Below, piece after piece: positions 26,622 through 35,765 of a DNA stretch of 64,000 bases (positions are counted from its first letter, which is position 1; every line of letters begins with the position of its first letter). Position numbers and translations under genes: made by a program. This stretch comes from Pseudoalteromonas distincta (lineage in GTDB: Bacteria; Pseudomonadota; Gammaproteobacteria; Enterobacterales; Alteromonadaceae). The stretch spans positions 154,360-218,359 of the forward strand of contig NZ_JWIG01000011.1 in assembly GCF_000814675.1 (NCBI RefSeq), read 5' to 3'. The notes under the pieces were generated by a model that ran no database searches, was not told where the DNA came from, and saw only the letters and a program-made list of their open reading frames with translations.

Positions 26622-26873
26622 TTTGGTTCCCCCCTGTCGCGGGTCATTTTGTGTGATCAAGTTATTGTTTTTAGTGTAATCATAACGATAGAAGCGAATC
26701 AGTGAAATTACAAATACTCGCTCTAATCTTCCGTATACTTTATATTTTGGTTGACGCTTACGTATTGGTAAGACGTCGTACCAGATAATTTATACACGTA
26801 ATTTAACAATAGGACAAATTGAAATTAACAAAAATACAATATTTTTATGTATATATAACATAAAAACCGAGTG

Positions 26874-27095
26874 TCAGGCCACTCGCTCTAGGCGGATAAA
26901 CTTGTTTTCGGGGGTTAATAAGAGTCTAAAACGGCCACGTACACCTAAACTTGAAATGAAGGGCCTCAAATGTGTAGCAGCAAAACGAATCGTTTTACCG
27001 CCATCTTCTACAACTTGTAAAGAGCTAAAACGGCCATGGTAGTAATCCATGCACTCGTTATAGCTCAATCTTAAGGTAAAATAATACTCAATCAT
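26874..27095 (-). CDS. DUF2835 family small protein
   Basis: 73 residues, start ATG directly after the pepN stop (TAA then ATG, no gap). The sequence has the DUF2835 signature: YNECMDYYHGRFSSLQVVEDGGKTIRFAATHLRPF and GVRGRFRLLL. It is basic and cytoplasmic. The family is unstudied and in Vibrio, Shewanella and Pseudoalteromonas sits next to pepN, so coexpression is clear while function is not. An AU-rich hairpin at 26842-26866 may end the transcript. Confidence 0.9.
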   Translation of the reverse strand: MIEYYFTLRLSYNECMDYYHGRFSSLQVVEDGGKTIRFAATHLRPFISSLGVRGRFRLLLTPENKFIRLERVA

Positions 27096-29690
27096 TTATG
27101 CGAGCGCTTTTTCAACCTTTTCATACAAATCAGCACTTAGCCCATCTAGATTAGCTAAGCGTTGTAATTGCAGTTTCATTGCTTGAGAGCGAACATCATC
27201 GTAACGCTTCCATGACATGAACGGTGTTAGCATACGAGACGCATTTTGTGGATTAATTGCATTAAGTTTTATTAACAAGTCACCTAATAACGTATAGCCT
27301 TGGGCATCTGAGCGATGAAATTGTGCTGTATTAAAGTGACTAAAGCTTCCTACAAGTGCACGTACACGGTTGGGGTTTGAAAAATCAAAACACGGATGTT
27401 CGTAAAGTGCCTTAATATTATCTATAGCTTTATTGCCTGACTGCATAGCTTGCAGTGCAAACCACTTATCCATCACTAAAACATCATGGCGCCATTGACT
27501 ATCAAAATGATTCAAAAGCTCTTCTTGTATAGGGTGGGATGCTTTTACCACTGCGCTTAGTGCACCAAGTACATTGGTCATATTAGTCGAACTTGCGGCT
27601 TCTTTAATAAAGCTTACAGCCTCTGGCTTTTGAGTTTTAGCCAAATAATGCAAGCATGTTTGTTTTAAAGCGCGCTTAGCAACGGAGCTTGCACTTATAC
27701 TGCCATCATCTTCAAGAGATTCGTAACAAGCAAGCAGTTCATCAGCAAGTTCGTCAGCAATTTGTTGCTCAAACTTTTCTGTTATTTCAATAATCTCATC
27801 AACAGGTATTACTTCAAATTCAGCGGCTAATGTATCAAAACTTGGCAGTTTAAATAGCTCTGCGATTAAGGCTAAATCACCCTCTTTGGTGTTTATAAGT
27901 ACACGTAGCGCATTTATAGTTTCGCTACTTAACATGCTATTAGTTGTGTCGGTAATCTGAGATTTAATCGCTTTAATAAATAGCTGCTGTTGGGCATCCC
28001 AACGTGAAAAATCACTGCGTGCAAAACGCATAATATGCAATAGTTCGGGCTCTGTTGTTTGCTGATTTAAAATACAAGGTGCAGAAAAATCTTCGAGTAA
28101 AACCGCAACAGGCTTTTCTAAGATATTGTCAAAGCTAAATGTTTGAGTCGTACTTGTTACATCAAGTACATCATCTAGTTTTTTACCTTTGTATTGCAGA
28201 GCAATACTTTCCCCATTCGCATCAAGTAGTTCAATAGCAAAAGGTATATGAAGTGGTTTATTGTCTGGCTGATTGTCCGGTGCTGCTTGTTCTATTGTTA
28301 ATGTATACGTATTTGAACTGCTATCAAAATGTTGTATTGCATTTAAGCGCGGGGTACCCGATTGACTATACCACAGCTTAAATTGCTCTAAATTTACACC
28401 TGATGCATCGCTCATTGCACTGACAAAGTCATCACATGTTACTGCTTGCCCATCGTGGCGCTCAAAGTAAAGTGTCATCCCTTTTTGAAAATTAGTTTCA
28501 CCTAGTAACGTGTGCATCATACGGATAACTTCAGCACCTTTATCGTATACAGTTACAGTATAAAAGTTATTCATTTCAATAACTTTTTCAGGACGAATCG
28601 GATGCGCCATAGGGCCTGCATCTTCGCTAAACTGATGCGTACGCATTACTTTAACTGCATCAATTCGGTTAAGTGCACGAGAGCCTAAATCACTACTAAA
28701 CTCTTGGTCTCTAAATACGGTTAACCCTTCTTTTAGCGATAACTGAAACCAATCTCGGCACGTTACACGATTGCCCGTCCAGTTATGAAAGTACTCATGC
28801 CCTACAATGGATTCAATCGTATGGTAGTCTTTGTCTGTCGCTGTTTCTTGATTGGCTAATACACATTTACTATTAAAAACGTTTAGCCCTTTATTTTCCA
28901 TCGCGCCCATGTTGAAAAAATCGACGGCTACAATCATATAAATATCAAGGTCATACTCTAAATTAAAGCGTTCTTCATCCCATTGCATTGCTTTTTTAAG
29001 TGAAGCAATAGCATGAGGTGTTTTAGATAAATTACCTTTATCAACAAATAATGCTAACTCTACGTCTTTGCCGCTTTTAGTCGTGTACGTATCTTTTAAA
29101 ACATCAAAATCGCCCGCTACAAGTGCAAATAAATAGCTCGGCTTTTTAAATGGGTCTTGCCATTTCACAAAATGACGACCATCTGATGTTTCACCGCTAT
29201 CTACTTGATTACCATTAGAAAGAAGTTGTAGATACTTTTTATCGGCAATAATAGTTACATCAAACGTGGCAAGTACGTCAGGGCGATCCATGTAATAGGT
29301 GATTTTTCTAAACCCCTGCGCTTCGCACTGTGTGCAATACGCACCGCCCGATAAATATAAACCTTCTAAAGAAGTATTCGTCTCAGGTGATATCTCGGTC
29401 ACAATACTTAATTGGCAACTATCCGGTAGGTTATTAATTATTAGCTGCTCACCAACAATTTCATAATCCGTTATATCAACTGTATCAACAGATAAAGACA
29501 GTAAACGCAAATCAATACCATCAAGCACTAAAGGTGCTTTTTTATCACCAACTCGGGTAAGTGTTAGTAAAGAGCTTACTTTGGTTGATAAAGGCTGTAG
29601 GTCAAATGTTAGCTCTGTGTGGTCAATTAGAAAGTCAGGAGCTTTATAGTCTTTAAGATATTGTGCTTGAGGTTTACTTGATTCAGTCAT
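27096..29690 (-). CDS. pepN: Aminopeptidase N
   Basis: M1-family zinc aminopeptidase, cytoplasmic, removing N-terminal residues from peptides. 864 residues, close to E. coli PepN (870). The substrate-binding motif GAMENKG lies near residue 260, and the zinc site HEYFHNWTGNR followed 18 residues later by the Glu of LKEGLTVFRDQEF near 297-325 (HExxH-18-E) is complete. The catalytic Tyr region YDKGAEVIRMM is near 380. ATG at 29688-29690, GGAGTATCT upstream. It forms an operon with the DUF2835 gene. Confidence 0.97.
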   Translation of the reverse strand: MTESSKPQAQYLKDYKAPDFLIDHTELTFDLQPLSTKVSSLLTLTRVGDKKAPLVLDGIDLRLLSLSVDTVDITDYEIVGEQLIINNLPDSCQLSIVTEISPETNTSLEGLYLSGGAYCTQCEAQGFRKITYYMDRPDVLATFDVTIIADKKYLQLLSNGNQVDSGETSDGRHFVKWQDPFKKPSYLFALVAGDFDVLKDTYTTKSGKDVELALFVDKGNLSKTPHAIASLKKAMQWDEERFNLEYDLDIYMIVAVDFFNMGAMENKGLNVFNSKCVLANQETATDKDYHTIESIVGHEYFHNWTGNRVTCRDWFQLSLKEGLTVFRDQEFSSDLGSRALNRIDAVKVMRTHQFSEDAGPMAHPIRPEKVIEMNNFYTVTVYDKGAEVIRMMHTLLGETNFQKGMTLYFERHDGQAVTCDDFVSAMSDASGVNLEQFKLWYSQSGTPRLNAIQHFDSSSNTYTLTIEQAAPDNQPDNKPLHIPFAIELLDANGESIALQYKGKKLDDVLDVTSTTQTFSFDNILEKPVAVLLEDFSAPCILNQQTTEPELLHIMRFARSDFSRWDAQQQLFIKAIKSQITDTTNSMLSSETINALRVLINTKEGDLALIAELFKLPSFDTLAAEFEVIPVDEIIEITEKFEQQIADELADELLACYESLEDDGSISASSVAKRALKQTCLHYLAKTQKPEAVSFIKEAASSTNMTNVLGALSAVVKASHPIQEELLNHFDSQWRHDVLVMDKWFALQAMQSGNKAIDNIKALYEHPCFDFSNPNRVRALVGSFSHFNTAQFHRSDAQGYTLLGDLLIKLNAINPQNASRMLTPFMSWKRYDDVRSQAMKLQLQRLANLDGLSADLYEKVEKALA

Positions 29691-29702
29691 AGATACTCCA
29701 AA

Positions 29703-29731
29703 GCAGCTCCTTTTAAGTTAAAAGGAGCTGC
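29703..29731 (-). terminator. Terminator-like hairpin between nhaC and pepN
   Basis: A 13-bp perfect stem: GCAGCTCCTTTTA (29703-29715) with TAAAAGGAGCTGC (29719-29731). It is just past the nhaC stop and directly before the pepN ribosome binding site. The T tract on the minus strand is only three bases, so termination may be partial, or the hairpin may affect pepN translation. Confidence 0.65.
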
Positions 29732-29737
29732 TTAAAA

Positions 29738-31186
29738 TTAGGCAGATTGTTTTGGCTTAATACGTAAAATTTTAATGCCTAAGTAGGCATAAACAACCGC
29801 TAAAACAGGGTTAATTAAGTTAAAGAAAGCGTAGAGTGCATAATCAAAAGGGTTTATAAGTAAAACGCTTTGCATGTATGCGCCACACGTATTCCATGGA
29901 ATTAGTGGGCTAGTAATTGTACCGCCATCTTCCAATGTACGAGATAAGTTAACAGGCTTCAAACCACGTTTTTCGTATTCATCTTTAAACATACGTCCAG
30001 GTACAACAATCGCTATATATTGATCGGCCGCTATTACGTTAGTTCCTATACACGTAGCTATTGTCGCCGCAATTAACGACCCCGTGCTTTTAGCTATTTT
30101 AAGTATGCTTTTTACGAAAATATCCAAAAGACCTGTTTTTTCCATAATGGCACCAAACATCAGTGCAGTCATAATCAGCCATGTAGTTGTAAGCATACCG
30201 GCCATACCGCCACCGCTGAGTAAGGAATCCATCTTATCATCGCCGGTACTTATGCTAAAACCATCAAAAAAAGTAGTCCAAACAAGTTTGAAGTAGCCAA
30301 CTAGCTGTCCTTGAGAGACGTCAATTTGGCTAGCAATTAGATCAGACTGAAACAACATAGCCCAAACAGCGCCCACAACAGCACCAATTGAGATAGCAGG
30401 AAATGCTGGCATTTTTTTAATAGCTAAAACTAAAAGTACGATTAACGGGATCAGCATTTCAAAACCAATATTAAAGTTTTGCTGTAAAATAGCCGTTATT
30501 TCATCAATGCGCCCTGCTTCGCTTGAAGCCGTTGCATTAAAGCCCATGAATATAAATATAATTAGTGCAATTACAAAACTCGGTACTGTCGTCCACAGCA
30601 TATGTTGAATATGCTCAAACAAATCAGCGCCAACAACTGCTGGTGCTAGATTGGTTGTTTCTGACAGCGGGCTTAGCTTATCACCAAAGTACGCGCCAGA
30701 TATAACTGCACCTGCGGTTACTGTTTGCTCAAGTCCAAGACCCGTAGCAACACCTATCGTAGCAGCCGTGGTCCAAGAACTACCAATACTCATTGCTACA
30801 ATGCCACAAATTAAACAACTCGCTGCATAAAACCAACTTGGATTTATAACTTGTAAGCCATAATAAATTAGAGTTGGTACAGTCCCAGAAAGTAGCCAAG
30901 TACCAATTAATGCACCTACCATAAGTAAAATTAAAATAGCACCAAGTGAAAGCGTTATGCCTTCGATCATAGCTTGTTCTAATTTTTTCCATGTGTAACC
31001 GTTTTTAAGACCAATTAAAGCCGCTGCAAAAGTGGCAAATAAAAGTGCTATTTGGTTAGGACCGGATGAAGAGTTGTCACCGAATAAGTATACAGCCGCG
31101 CCAAGTAAACAGATTAATACAGAGATAGGAATTAATGCATCAAAAAACGAGGCGGGTTTGATTGGTTTATCTTCCAATGGCTTCAA
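29738..31186 (-). CDS. nhaC: Na+/H+ antiporter NhaC
   Basis: Inner-membrane antiporter of the NhaC family, about 482 residues with 11-12 hydrophobic segments. Conserved features include GSSWTTAATIGVATGLGLE and GAVISGAYFGDKLSPLSETTNLAPAV, which hold the polar and acidic residues within the membrane, plus CIGTNVIAADQYIAIVVPGRMF. I prefer TTG at 31184-31186 as start because GTAGGAGT lies 6-13 bases upstream; a GTG at 31205-31207 would add seven atypical residues and has no site. Its role is sodium/proton homeostasis, expected in a marine host. It is flanked by two terminators, so probably monocistronic. Confidence 0.93.
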   Translation of the reverse strand: MKPLEDKPIKPASFFDALIPISVLICLLGAAVYLFGDNSSSGPNQIALLFATFAAALIGLKNGYTWKKLEQAMIEGITLSLGAILILLMVGALIGTWLLSGTVPTLIYYGLQVINPSWFYAASCLICGIVAMSIGSSWTTAATIGVATGLGLEQTVTAGAVISGAYFGDKLSPLSETTNLAPAVVGADLFEHIQHMLWTTVPSFVIALIIFIFMGFNATASSEAGRIDEITAILQQNFNIGFEMLIPLIVLLVLAIKKMPAFPAISIGAVVGAVWAMLFQSDLIASQIDVSQGQLVGYFKLVWTTFFDGFSISTGDDKMDSLLSGGGMAGMLTTTWLIMTALMFGAIMEKTGLLDIFVKSILKIAKSTGSLIAATIATCIGTNVIAADQYIAIVVPGRMFKDEYEKRGLKPVNLSRTLEDGGTITSPLIPWNTCGAYMQSVLLINPFDYALYAFFNLINPVLAVVYAYLGIKILRIKPKQSA

Positions 31187-31322
31187 AATAGAGACTCCTA
31201 CACACACTTGCTGTGTGTTTAATTATTATTTTTAGCACGTAAAGCGCATTAATTGAGCGTCATTAATCCAGCTCAACTTTATGTAATCGAAGATTATAAC
31301 AATTTAGTAAATTTTAGGTAGT

Positions 31323-31348
31323 AAAAAAGGCGCCAATGCGCCTTTTTT
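31323..31348. terminator. Rho-independent terminator downstream of prc
   Basis: AAAAAAGGCGC (31323-31333), loop CAAT, GCGCCTTTTTT (31338-31348): an 11-bp stem with A and T tracts on both sides. It lies 20 bases past the prc stop and ends the proQ-prc transcript before nhaC. Confidence 0.9.
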
Positions 31349-31367
31349 ACAAAGGTAAAACCAGTTA

Positions 31368-33392
31368 TTACTTCTTAGCTATACGACCATAATTAATATA
31401 ATCTTGAGTAATTAATGCAGCCTCTTCCAAAAATGGGTCAAGCTCTTCGATTACTTCTGGTATATCGTCTAAGTTTTCTACCGGGTCTTTACCTAAACGC
31501 TTAAGACGTTCATTAGTACGTACAAGTGCACGTGCTTCACCTTCATCTTTTTCTTTAATACGGTCTGCTTCAACTAAAGAGATAGTTTTACGGTCTTTCT
31601 CTTCGTTGTATAAGGTAATGTCATTAAATACATAACCAAATTCTGGCTCTGATTTAATTCGTACTTCGTGTTGTTTTTCAAGGTACGTAATAAAAGGTGT
31701 TAGATTACCTAGTTTTTTATATTTCGCTTTAACAATGCTGTCCCAAGGAAGTGCATTATCTTGCTTACTTTCGCCCCACTGTGCAGGATCAATTGCTGAT
31801 GGAAACGAAATATCAGGGATAACACCTTTATGTTGCGTGCTACCACCGTTAATACGATAAAACTTAGCAATAGTATACTGTACACTGCCTAGCGCATTAT
31901 CGTATAGGTCATAAGCACGGCCTAAGCCTTTGTGCTGCTGTACAGTACCCTTACCAAATGTTTGCTCACCAATAATTACAGCGCGACCGTAATCTTGCAT
32001 TGCTGCTGCGAATATTTCAGAAGCAGAAGCACTGTAACGATCAACTAACACAGTTAAAGGGCCGTCATAGTAAGTTATACCATCACGATCTTTTTGCTCT
32101 TCAATACGGTTATTTAAGGTATGAATTTGAACAACAGGGCCCTGGTCAAAAAACAAACCTGACAATTGTGTTGCTTCATATAAAGAACCACCACCATTTT
32201 GGCGCAAGTCGATAATAATACCATCAACCTTTTCTTCTTTAAGCTTAGCAAGTTCTACTTTTACATCTTTCGAAAGATTATTGTAAAAGCCAGGAATTTC
32301 AATCACCCCAATTTTACTTGTTAGATCAGAGTATTTTGCTTCAAATACTTCTGATTTAGCCGCTCTATCTTCAAGTCGAATTTTATCGCGAGTGATTTCT
32401 ACAACTTTCGGAGCGCCGTGAGCATCAACACCTTTTAAATACTGTAGACGTACTTTAGTCCCTTTAGGACCTTTAATTAAATCAACTACGTCATCTAAAC
32501 GCCAGCCAATTACATCTACAAACTCTTCTCCATCTTGAGCAACACCAATAATGCGATCATCAGCTTTAATTTGATCTGTTTTATCTGCAGGGCCTCCCGG
32601 CACTAAGCTGCGAATAACAGTGTAATCTTCATCAGGGCTTAATACGGCACCAATGCCCTCAAGCTCTAAGTCCATATCCATTTTGAATTGCTCTGCACGA
32701 CGTGGCGATAAATAAGACGTATGCGCCTCAATACTGCGTGCTAGCGAATTCATAACAATTTGAAATGCATCTTCTGAATTTGATTGTACTAAACGTTTTT
32801 CTGCATTTTTGTAGCGTTTGGTCAGCACCTCTTTAATGCCTTCCCAATCTTTACCCGTCATTTTTAAACGCAGTGCGTCGTACTTTACACGCTCACGCCA
32901 AATTTCATCAAGCTCAGCTTGTGACGCAGGCCATGCTGAATCTTCACGGTCAAAAAAGTATTCATCTTCTTTATCAAACGTCATCTCTTTTTCAAGCAGA
33001 GTAAGTGAATACTCGTAACGTTCAAAACGGCGTTTAAGACTTAAGTTAAAAATATCAAACGTAAAGTCTAATTTACCGGTAGTAATAGCGTTATCAAAGT
33101 CATCACGATATTGCTCAAATGAGGCGATATCACTGGCTAAGAAAACGCTTTTATTAAAATCAAGGGATTCGATATAACGATCGTACACTTTACTAGAAAG
33201 CTCATCGTTAAATCGAACCGGTGTATAGTGTGAACGAGCAAATAAGCTAGCCACTCGTTTGCTAGCAGTACCATGTTGACTCTCTTGCTTGAGCTGGGGT
33301 AAATCGTCAATAGTGACGGCTTCTACAGCAGCAAATAATGAACCTGAAAACAGGGCAGCAACTAACGGAATGAGCGTAAACTTTTTACTCAT
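31368..33392 (-). CDS. prc: Carboxy-terminal (tail-specific) protease Prc
   Basis: Periplasmic S41 protease that cleaves proteins with non-polar C-termini and matures penicillin-binding proteins. Start at ATG 33390-33392 with AAGGAG upstream, giving 674 residues (E. coli 682); a TTG two codons earlier is unlikely. Signal peptide to about residue 22. A PDZ domain is near 235-320 (GIGAVLSPDEDYTVIRSLVPGGPA), and the catalytic pair is Ser in DRYSASASEIFAAAMQDYG near 450 and Lys in EQTFGKGTVQ near 475. The DUF3340 tail is present. It follows proQ by 26 bases, as in E. coli. Confidence 0.96.
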   Translation of the reverse strand: MSKKFTLIPLVAALFSGSLFAAVEAVTIDDLPQLKQESQHGTASKRVASLFARSHYTPVRFNDELSSKVYDRYIESLDFNKSVFLASDIASFEQYRDDFDNAITTGKLDFTFDIFNLSLKRRFERYEYSLTLLEKEMTFDKEDEYFFDREDSAWPASQAELDEIWRERVKYDALRLKMTGKDWEGIKEVLTKRYKNAEKRLVQSNSEDAFQIVMNSLARSIEAHTSYLSPRRAEQFKMDMDLELEGIGAVLSPDEDYTVIRSLVPGGPADKTDQIKADDRIIGVAQDGEEFVDVIGWRLDDVVDLIKGPKGTKVRLQYLKGVDAHGAPKVVEITRDKIRLEDRAAKSEVFEAKYSDLTSKIGVIEIPGFYNNLSKDVKVELAKLKEEKVDGIIIDLRQNGGGSLYEATQLSGLFFDQGPVVQIHTLNNRIEEQKDRDGITYYDGPLTVLVDRYSASASEIFAAAMQDYGRAVIIGEQTFGKGTVQQHKGLGRAYDLYDNALGSVQYTIAKFYRINGGSTQHKGVIPDISFPSAIDPAQWGESKQDNALPWDSIVKAKYKKLGNLTPFITYLEKQHEVRIKSEPEFGYVFNDITLYNEEKDRKTISLVEADRIKEKDEGEARALVRTNERLKRLGKDPVENLDDIPEVIEELDPFLEEAALITQDYINYGRIAKK

Positions 33393-33418
33393 ACACAACT
33401 CCTTAATTTAATTACAAC

Positions 33419-34069
33419 TTAAACAATGTATAAGCTGTCAGCTTTGGTTTTAACTTGCATACCTGTTACTAACTCAACATGAACATCATCTTTGTTCACT
33501 TCAGTTATTACTGCATTTACAAGTGCTTGGCCAAGTTTAACCTTAACCTTATTATTAACCTTGACCTCAGTTGCTGGCAAAGGTTCAATTTTTCCTGAAC
33601 GCTTAGCCGGCGCTGCTTTAGCAGGTTTGTTAGCTGCAGGAGCGTTTTTATCGCCTGGTTTGCTAGCATGAGCTGGTTTTTTCTTGAAAGATTTAGAATC
33701 AGAATCTTGGCGAGGACGCTGTTGTTTTTTGCGTTTAGCCATTTTAGCGCGGCTTTCTTCCAATGCTTTTTGCGCATGGTCGATATGCTCTTGCTCAACT
33801 TTTTCACCTTGATTACCATCAAGATCAATACGAAACTCTGACTTGGTCACAGCTTCTAAATAACGCCAGTTAGACGTGTATTTTCTAAGCGCTTGACGAA
33901 CTTGAGTCTTACTTACTTTTTCAGACCCTTCAATACGCTCAGCAATATCTTTAAAAATACCTACTTTAAGCGGCTTGATGCCATCTTTTTGTTTAAAACA
34001 TTGTGGGAATTCTTGATATAAAAATTCCAACACTTCATTAATATCTTTTAGCTTGTTTGTGGTTTCCAT
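33419..34069 (-). CDS. proQ: RNA chaperone ProQ
   Basis: 216 residues: an N-terminal FinO-like RNA-binding domain (about 5-120, FPQCFKQKDGIKPLKVGIFKDI and YLEAVTKSEFRIDLDG), a basic low-complexity linker rich in Lys, Ala and Pro (about 120-165), and a C-terminal Tudor/KOW-like domain (LPATEVKVNNKVKVKLGQALVNAVITEV). This is the full ProQ layout. It binds structured small RNAs and mRNA 3' ends. A shadow frame of 103 codons in the linker is not a gene. Order msrC-orf92-proQ-prc resembles the E. coli yebR-proQ-prc region. Confidence 0.95.
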   Translation of the reverse strand: METTNKLKDINEVLEFLYQEFPQCFKQKDGIKPLKVGIFKDIAERIEGSEKVSKTQVRQALRKYTSNWRYLEAVTKSEFRIDLDGNQGEKVEQEHIDHAQKALEESRAKMAKRKKQQRPRQDSDSKSFKKKPAHASKPGDKNAPAANKPAKAAPAKRSGKIEPLPATEVKVNNKVKVKLGQALVNAVITEVNKDDVHVELVTGMQVKTKADSLYIV

Positions 34070-34084
34070 TTTAGAACCTATTTT

Positions 34085-34363
34085 TCACATCTTTTCATCA
34101 AGGGACGAATCGACGTAGTGTGTTACCCAGTCGACCAACTCTTCGAAATCGGCTTCTATAACAGCCATATCACCTCGAAGGTGTTCCCAAATACCATTAA
34201 TTGTTTCATCAATAAATTCACATTCTGAATCATCTGGAAGACGATCCCATGCAATATGAATCAAATCATTGAGCGTTTCCGCTACATGTTCTTCTTCGCC
34301 TTCCCAATCGCCAACATCTTGTACAGCAAATAGGTAGTCTTGAACATTTAGCAAATCTTTCAT
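34085..34363 (-). CDS. Conserved acidic protein between msrC and proQ
   Basis: 92 residues from ATG at 34361-34363, which shares an A with the msrC stop (TAATG) and has AGAGGCGAG upstream. It is very acidic (GDWEGEEEHVAETLNDLIH, DDSECEFIDETINGIWEHL), with predicted helices and no signal or membrane segment. I do not recognise a named family; similar short acidic proteins occur here in Shewanella and Pseudoalteromonas. Coupling to msrC and proQ implies coexpression. It could bind a basic partner such as ProQ, but that is speculation. Confidence 0.82.
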   Translation of the reverse strand: MKDLLNVQDYLFAVQDVGDWEGEEEHVAETLNDLIHIAWDRLPDDSECEFIDETINGIWEHLRGDMAVIEADFEELVDWVTHYVDSSLDEKM

Positions 34364-34821
34364 TACAAGCTCGCCTCTAAGCATTTTACTAATGCTTCTA
34401 GACCGGCTTTATCGTCAGCATCAAATCGACCGATACTCGGACTATCAATGTCTAGTACAGCAAATACTTTACCATGTTTCATGATAGGTACAACCACTTC
34501 AGAATTAGACGCTGCATCACAGGCTATGTGGCCGTCAAAAGCGTGAACATCTTCAATTAATTGTGTTTCTACAGTTGCCGCAGCAGTTCCGCATACACCC
34601 TTTCCTACTGGAATTCGAATGCATGCAGGGTTACCTTGAAACGGACCAAGTACTAATTCAGTAGGAGAATCCATAAAGTAAAAGCCCGCCCAATTTACAT
34701 CCTTTAAAGAGGTAAATAACAGCGCGCTTATGTTTGCCATATTGGCAATTACATTGGATTCACCAGCTATCAGCGATTCAGTTTGCTTAACTAATGACTG
34801 GTAAAAATCGTGCTTTTGCAT
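34363..34821 (-). CDS. msrC: Free methionine-(R)-sulfoxide reductase (GAF domain)
   Basis: Reduces free L-methionine-(R)-sulfoxide in the cytoplasm. 152 residues forming one GAF domain, nearly co-linear with E. coli YebR/MsrC. The three family cysteines are visible: NPACIRIPVGKGVCGTAAAT (two) and DGHIACDAASNSE (third), used for catalysis and disulfide resolution. ATG at 34819-34821. It is the first gene of a run ending with proQ and prc; antioxidant repair is the expected role. Confidence 0.92.
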   Translation of the reverse strand: MQKHDFYQSLVKQTESLIAGESNVIANMANISALLFTSLKDVNWAGFYFMDSPTELVLGPFQGNPACIRIPVGKGVCGTAAATVETQLIEDVHAFDGHIACDAASNSEVVVPIMKHGKVFAVLDIDSPSIGRFDADDKAGLEALVKCLEASL

Positions 34822-34949
34822 ACCAAACTACTTCTTATTAAACATACAGTAGCTAAAGGTACTCTTTGTCGTGAAAAATTGGAACCTTTTGGAGGTAAAA
34901 AAAAGGAAATCACACCGTTTATCAGTGCGCTTGGTTAATAATGCTGCGA

Positions 34950-35330
34950 TTATTTTTTTGCCGTTTTACGAAGACCAAACAAAAACAGCCCAGCAGCGAA
35001 TGCTGACATTATACTATTGATCAAAAATATCTCCCCTGTTGTGGCACTTAATAAGTAACTAAATATCGCTCCGCCTAGTAATCCAAGAGTTAATACCCCT
35101 GAATAATTAACTTTAGAATACTTAAACATGAGTAAATACCCAGGCACTACAAAAGCAGCCATTGTTAAGCCTACTATGTGTGCATTTGATATAGCAGTCA
35201 TTAATAAGGTAAGAAATATTGAGACAAATTCGCCTTCAAGCGTAAGTGAGTAATAAACACCAAGTAAACTGCCTACAATAACAGGCGATAATAACGAAAG
35301 CCCTACGCTTTTTGCTAGCTGATGTTTCAT
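34950..35330 (-). CDS. Small four-helix membrane protein, unknown function
   Basis: 126 residues with four hydrophobic segments at about 8-28, 34-62, 75-95 and 98-120, short polar loops and a basic C-terminus (RKTAKK). There is no signal-peptide cleavage site and no recognised family. ATG at 35328-35330 with AAGGATTTTAA upstream. It stands between the msrC cluster (128-base gap) and the PspB-like gene (173-base gap), so probably has its own promoter. Confidence 0.7.
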   Translation of the reverse strand: MKHQLAKSVGLSLLSPVIVGSLLGVYYSLTLEGEFVSIFLTLLMTAISNAHIVGLTMAAFVVPGYLLMFKYSKVNYSGVLTLGLLGGAIFSYLLSATTGEIFLINSIMSAFAAGLFLFGLRKTAKK

Positions 35331-35446
35331 TTAAAATCCTTAATACACAAATCTAAATTCTATGTATAAAGCATGCACCAAGATCTAAAGGTTAGAAACA
35401 GAGACTATGGTCGTAATTTATGATTAAAAATAAACCTTATTGCAGT

Positions 35447-35476
35447 ATGAGCCTATTACTTTATTAATAGGCTCAT
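35447..35476. terminator. 12-bp perfect hairpin downstream of the small coiled-coil gene
   Basis: ATGAGCCTATTA (35447-35458) pairs with TAATAGGCTCAT (35465-35476) around CTTTAT. It lies 28 bases past the stop of the minus-strand gene at 35504. No T tract follows on either strand, so it may be a transcript-end stabiliser rather than a classical terminator. Confidence 0.55.
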
Positions 35477-35503
35477 AAGTTTGGGTCACACTTATCAAAA
35501 TGC

Positions 35504-35752
35504 TTATAACTTAGCTATTTTATTTGATAACTCAAAATGGCTAGATGTTACTATTTCCTCAAGCACTGCCACCCTTTTGCTCAACATCGCTGTTTGTTCC
35601 TCTAATTTTGTTATCTTGTTATTATTATTTAGTCCTTTAAATTTTGCGTACGCTGCCATTATTGTAGTTTTATAGGAGAAATAACGTTTAGTAATAATAA
35701 GAATCAAAAAGGGTGAGCTAAATATAATTATTACAATAAATAATTCTAGCAT
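35504..35752 (-). CDS. Small membrane protein with C-terminal coiled coil (PspB-like layout)
   Basis: 82 residues: an N-terminal transmembrane segment (LFIVIIIFSSPFLILIITK, about 3-22), a basic middle, and a heptad-like tail (KITKLEEQTAMLSKRVAVLEEIV, about 47-69). The layout and the LEEIV ending resemble PspB of the phage-shock system, but pspA and pspC are not next to it. It follows the CPBP protease gene by 13 bases and could be cotranscribed with it. Function is not assigned; the resemblance may be only architectural. Confidence 0.65.
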   Translation of the reverse strand: MLELFIVIIIFSSPFLILIITKRYFSYKTTIMAAYAKFKGLNNNNKITKLEEQTAMLSKRVAVLEEIVTSSHFELSNKIAKL

Positions 35753-35765
35753 GGTCGTTTCCCAC

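Noticed and set aside
26842..26866. AU-rich hairpin TTTTTATGT/ACATAAAAA after the DUF2835 gene
   Set aside because: The stem has a single G-C pair and a 7-base AT loop; such dyads occur by chance in AT-rich spacer, so it was not listed as a terminator.
33517..33828. 103-codon minus-strand frame within proQ
   Set aside because: It is an alternative frame of the Lys/Ala-rich linker of ProQ; low complexity keeps the other frame open.
35504..35752. PspB of the phage-shock operon
   Set aside because: Only the layout matches; no pspA, pspC or pspF is nearby, so the symbol was not assigned.
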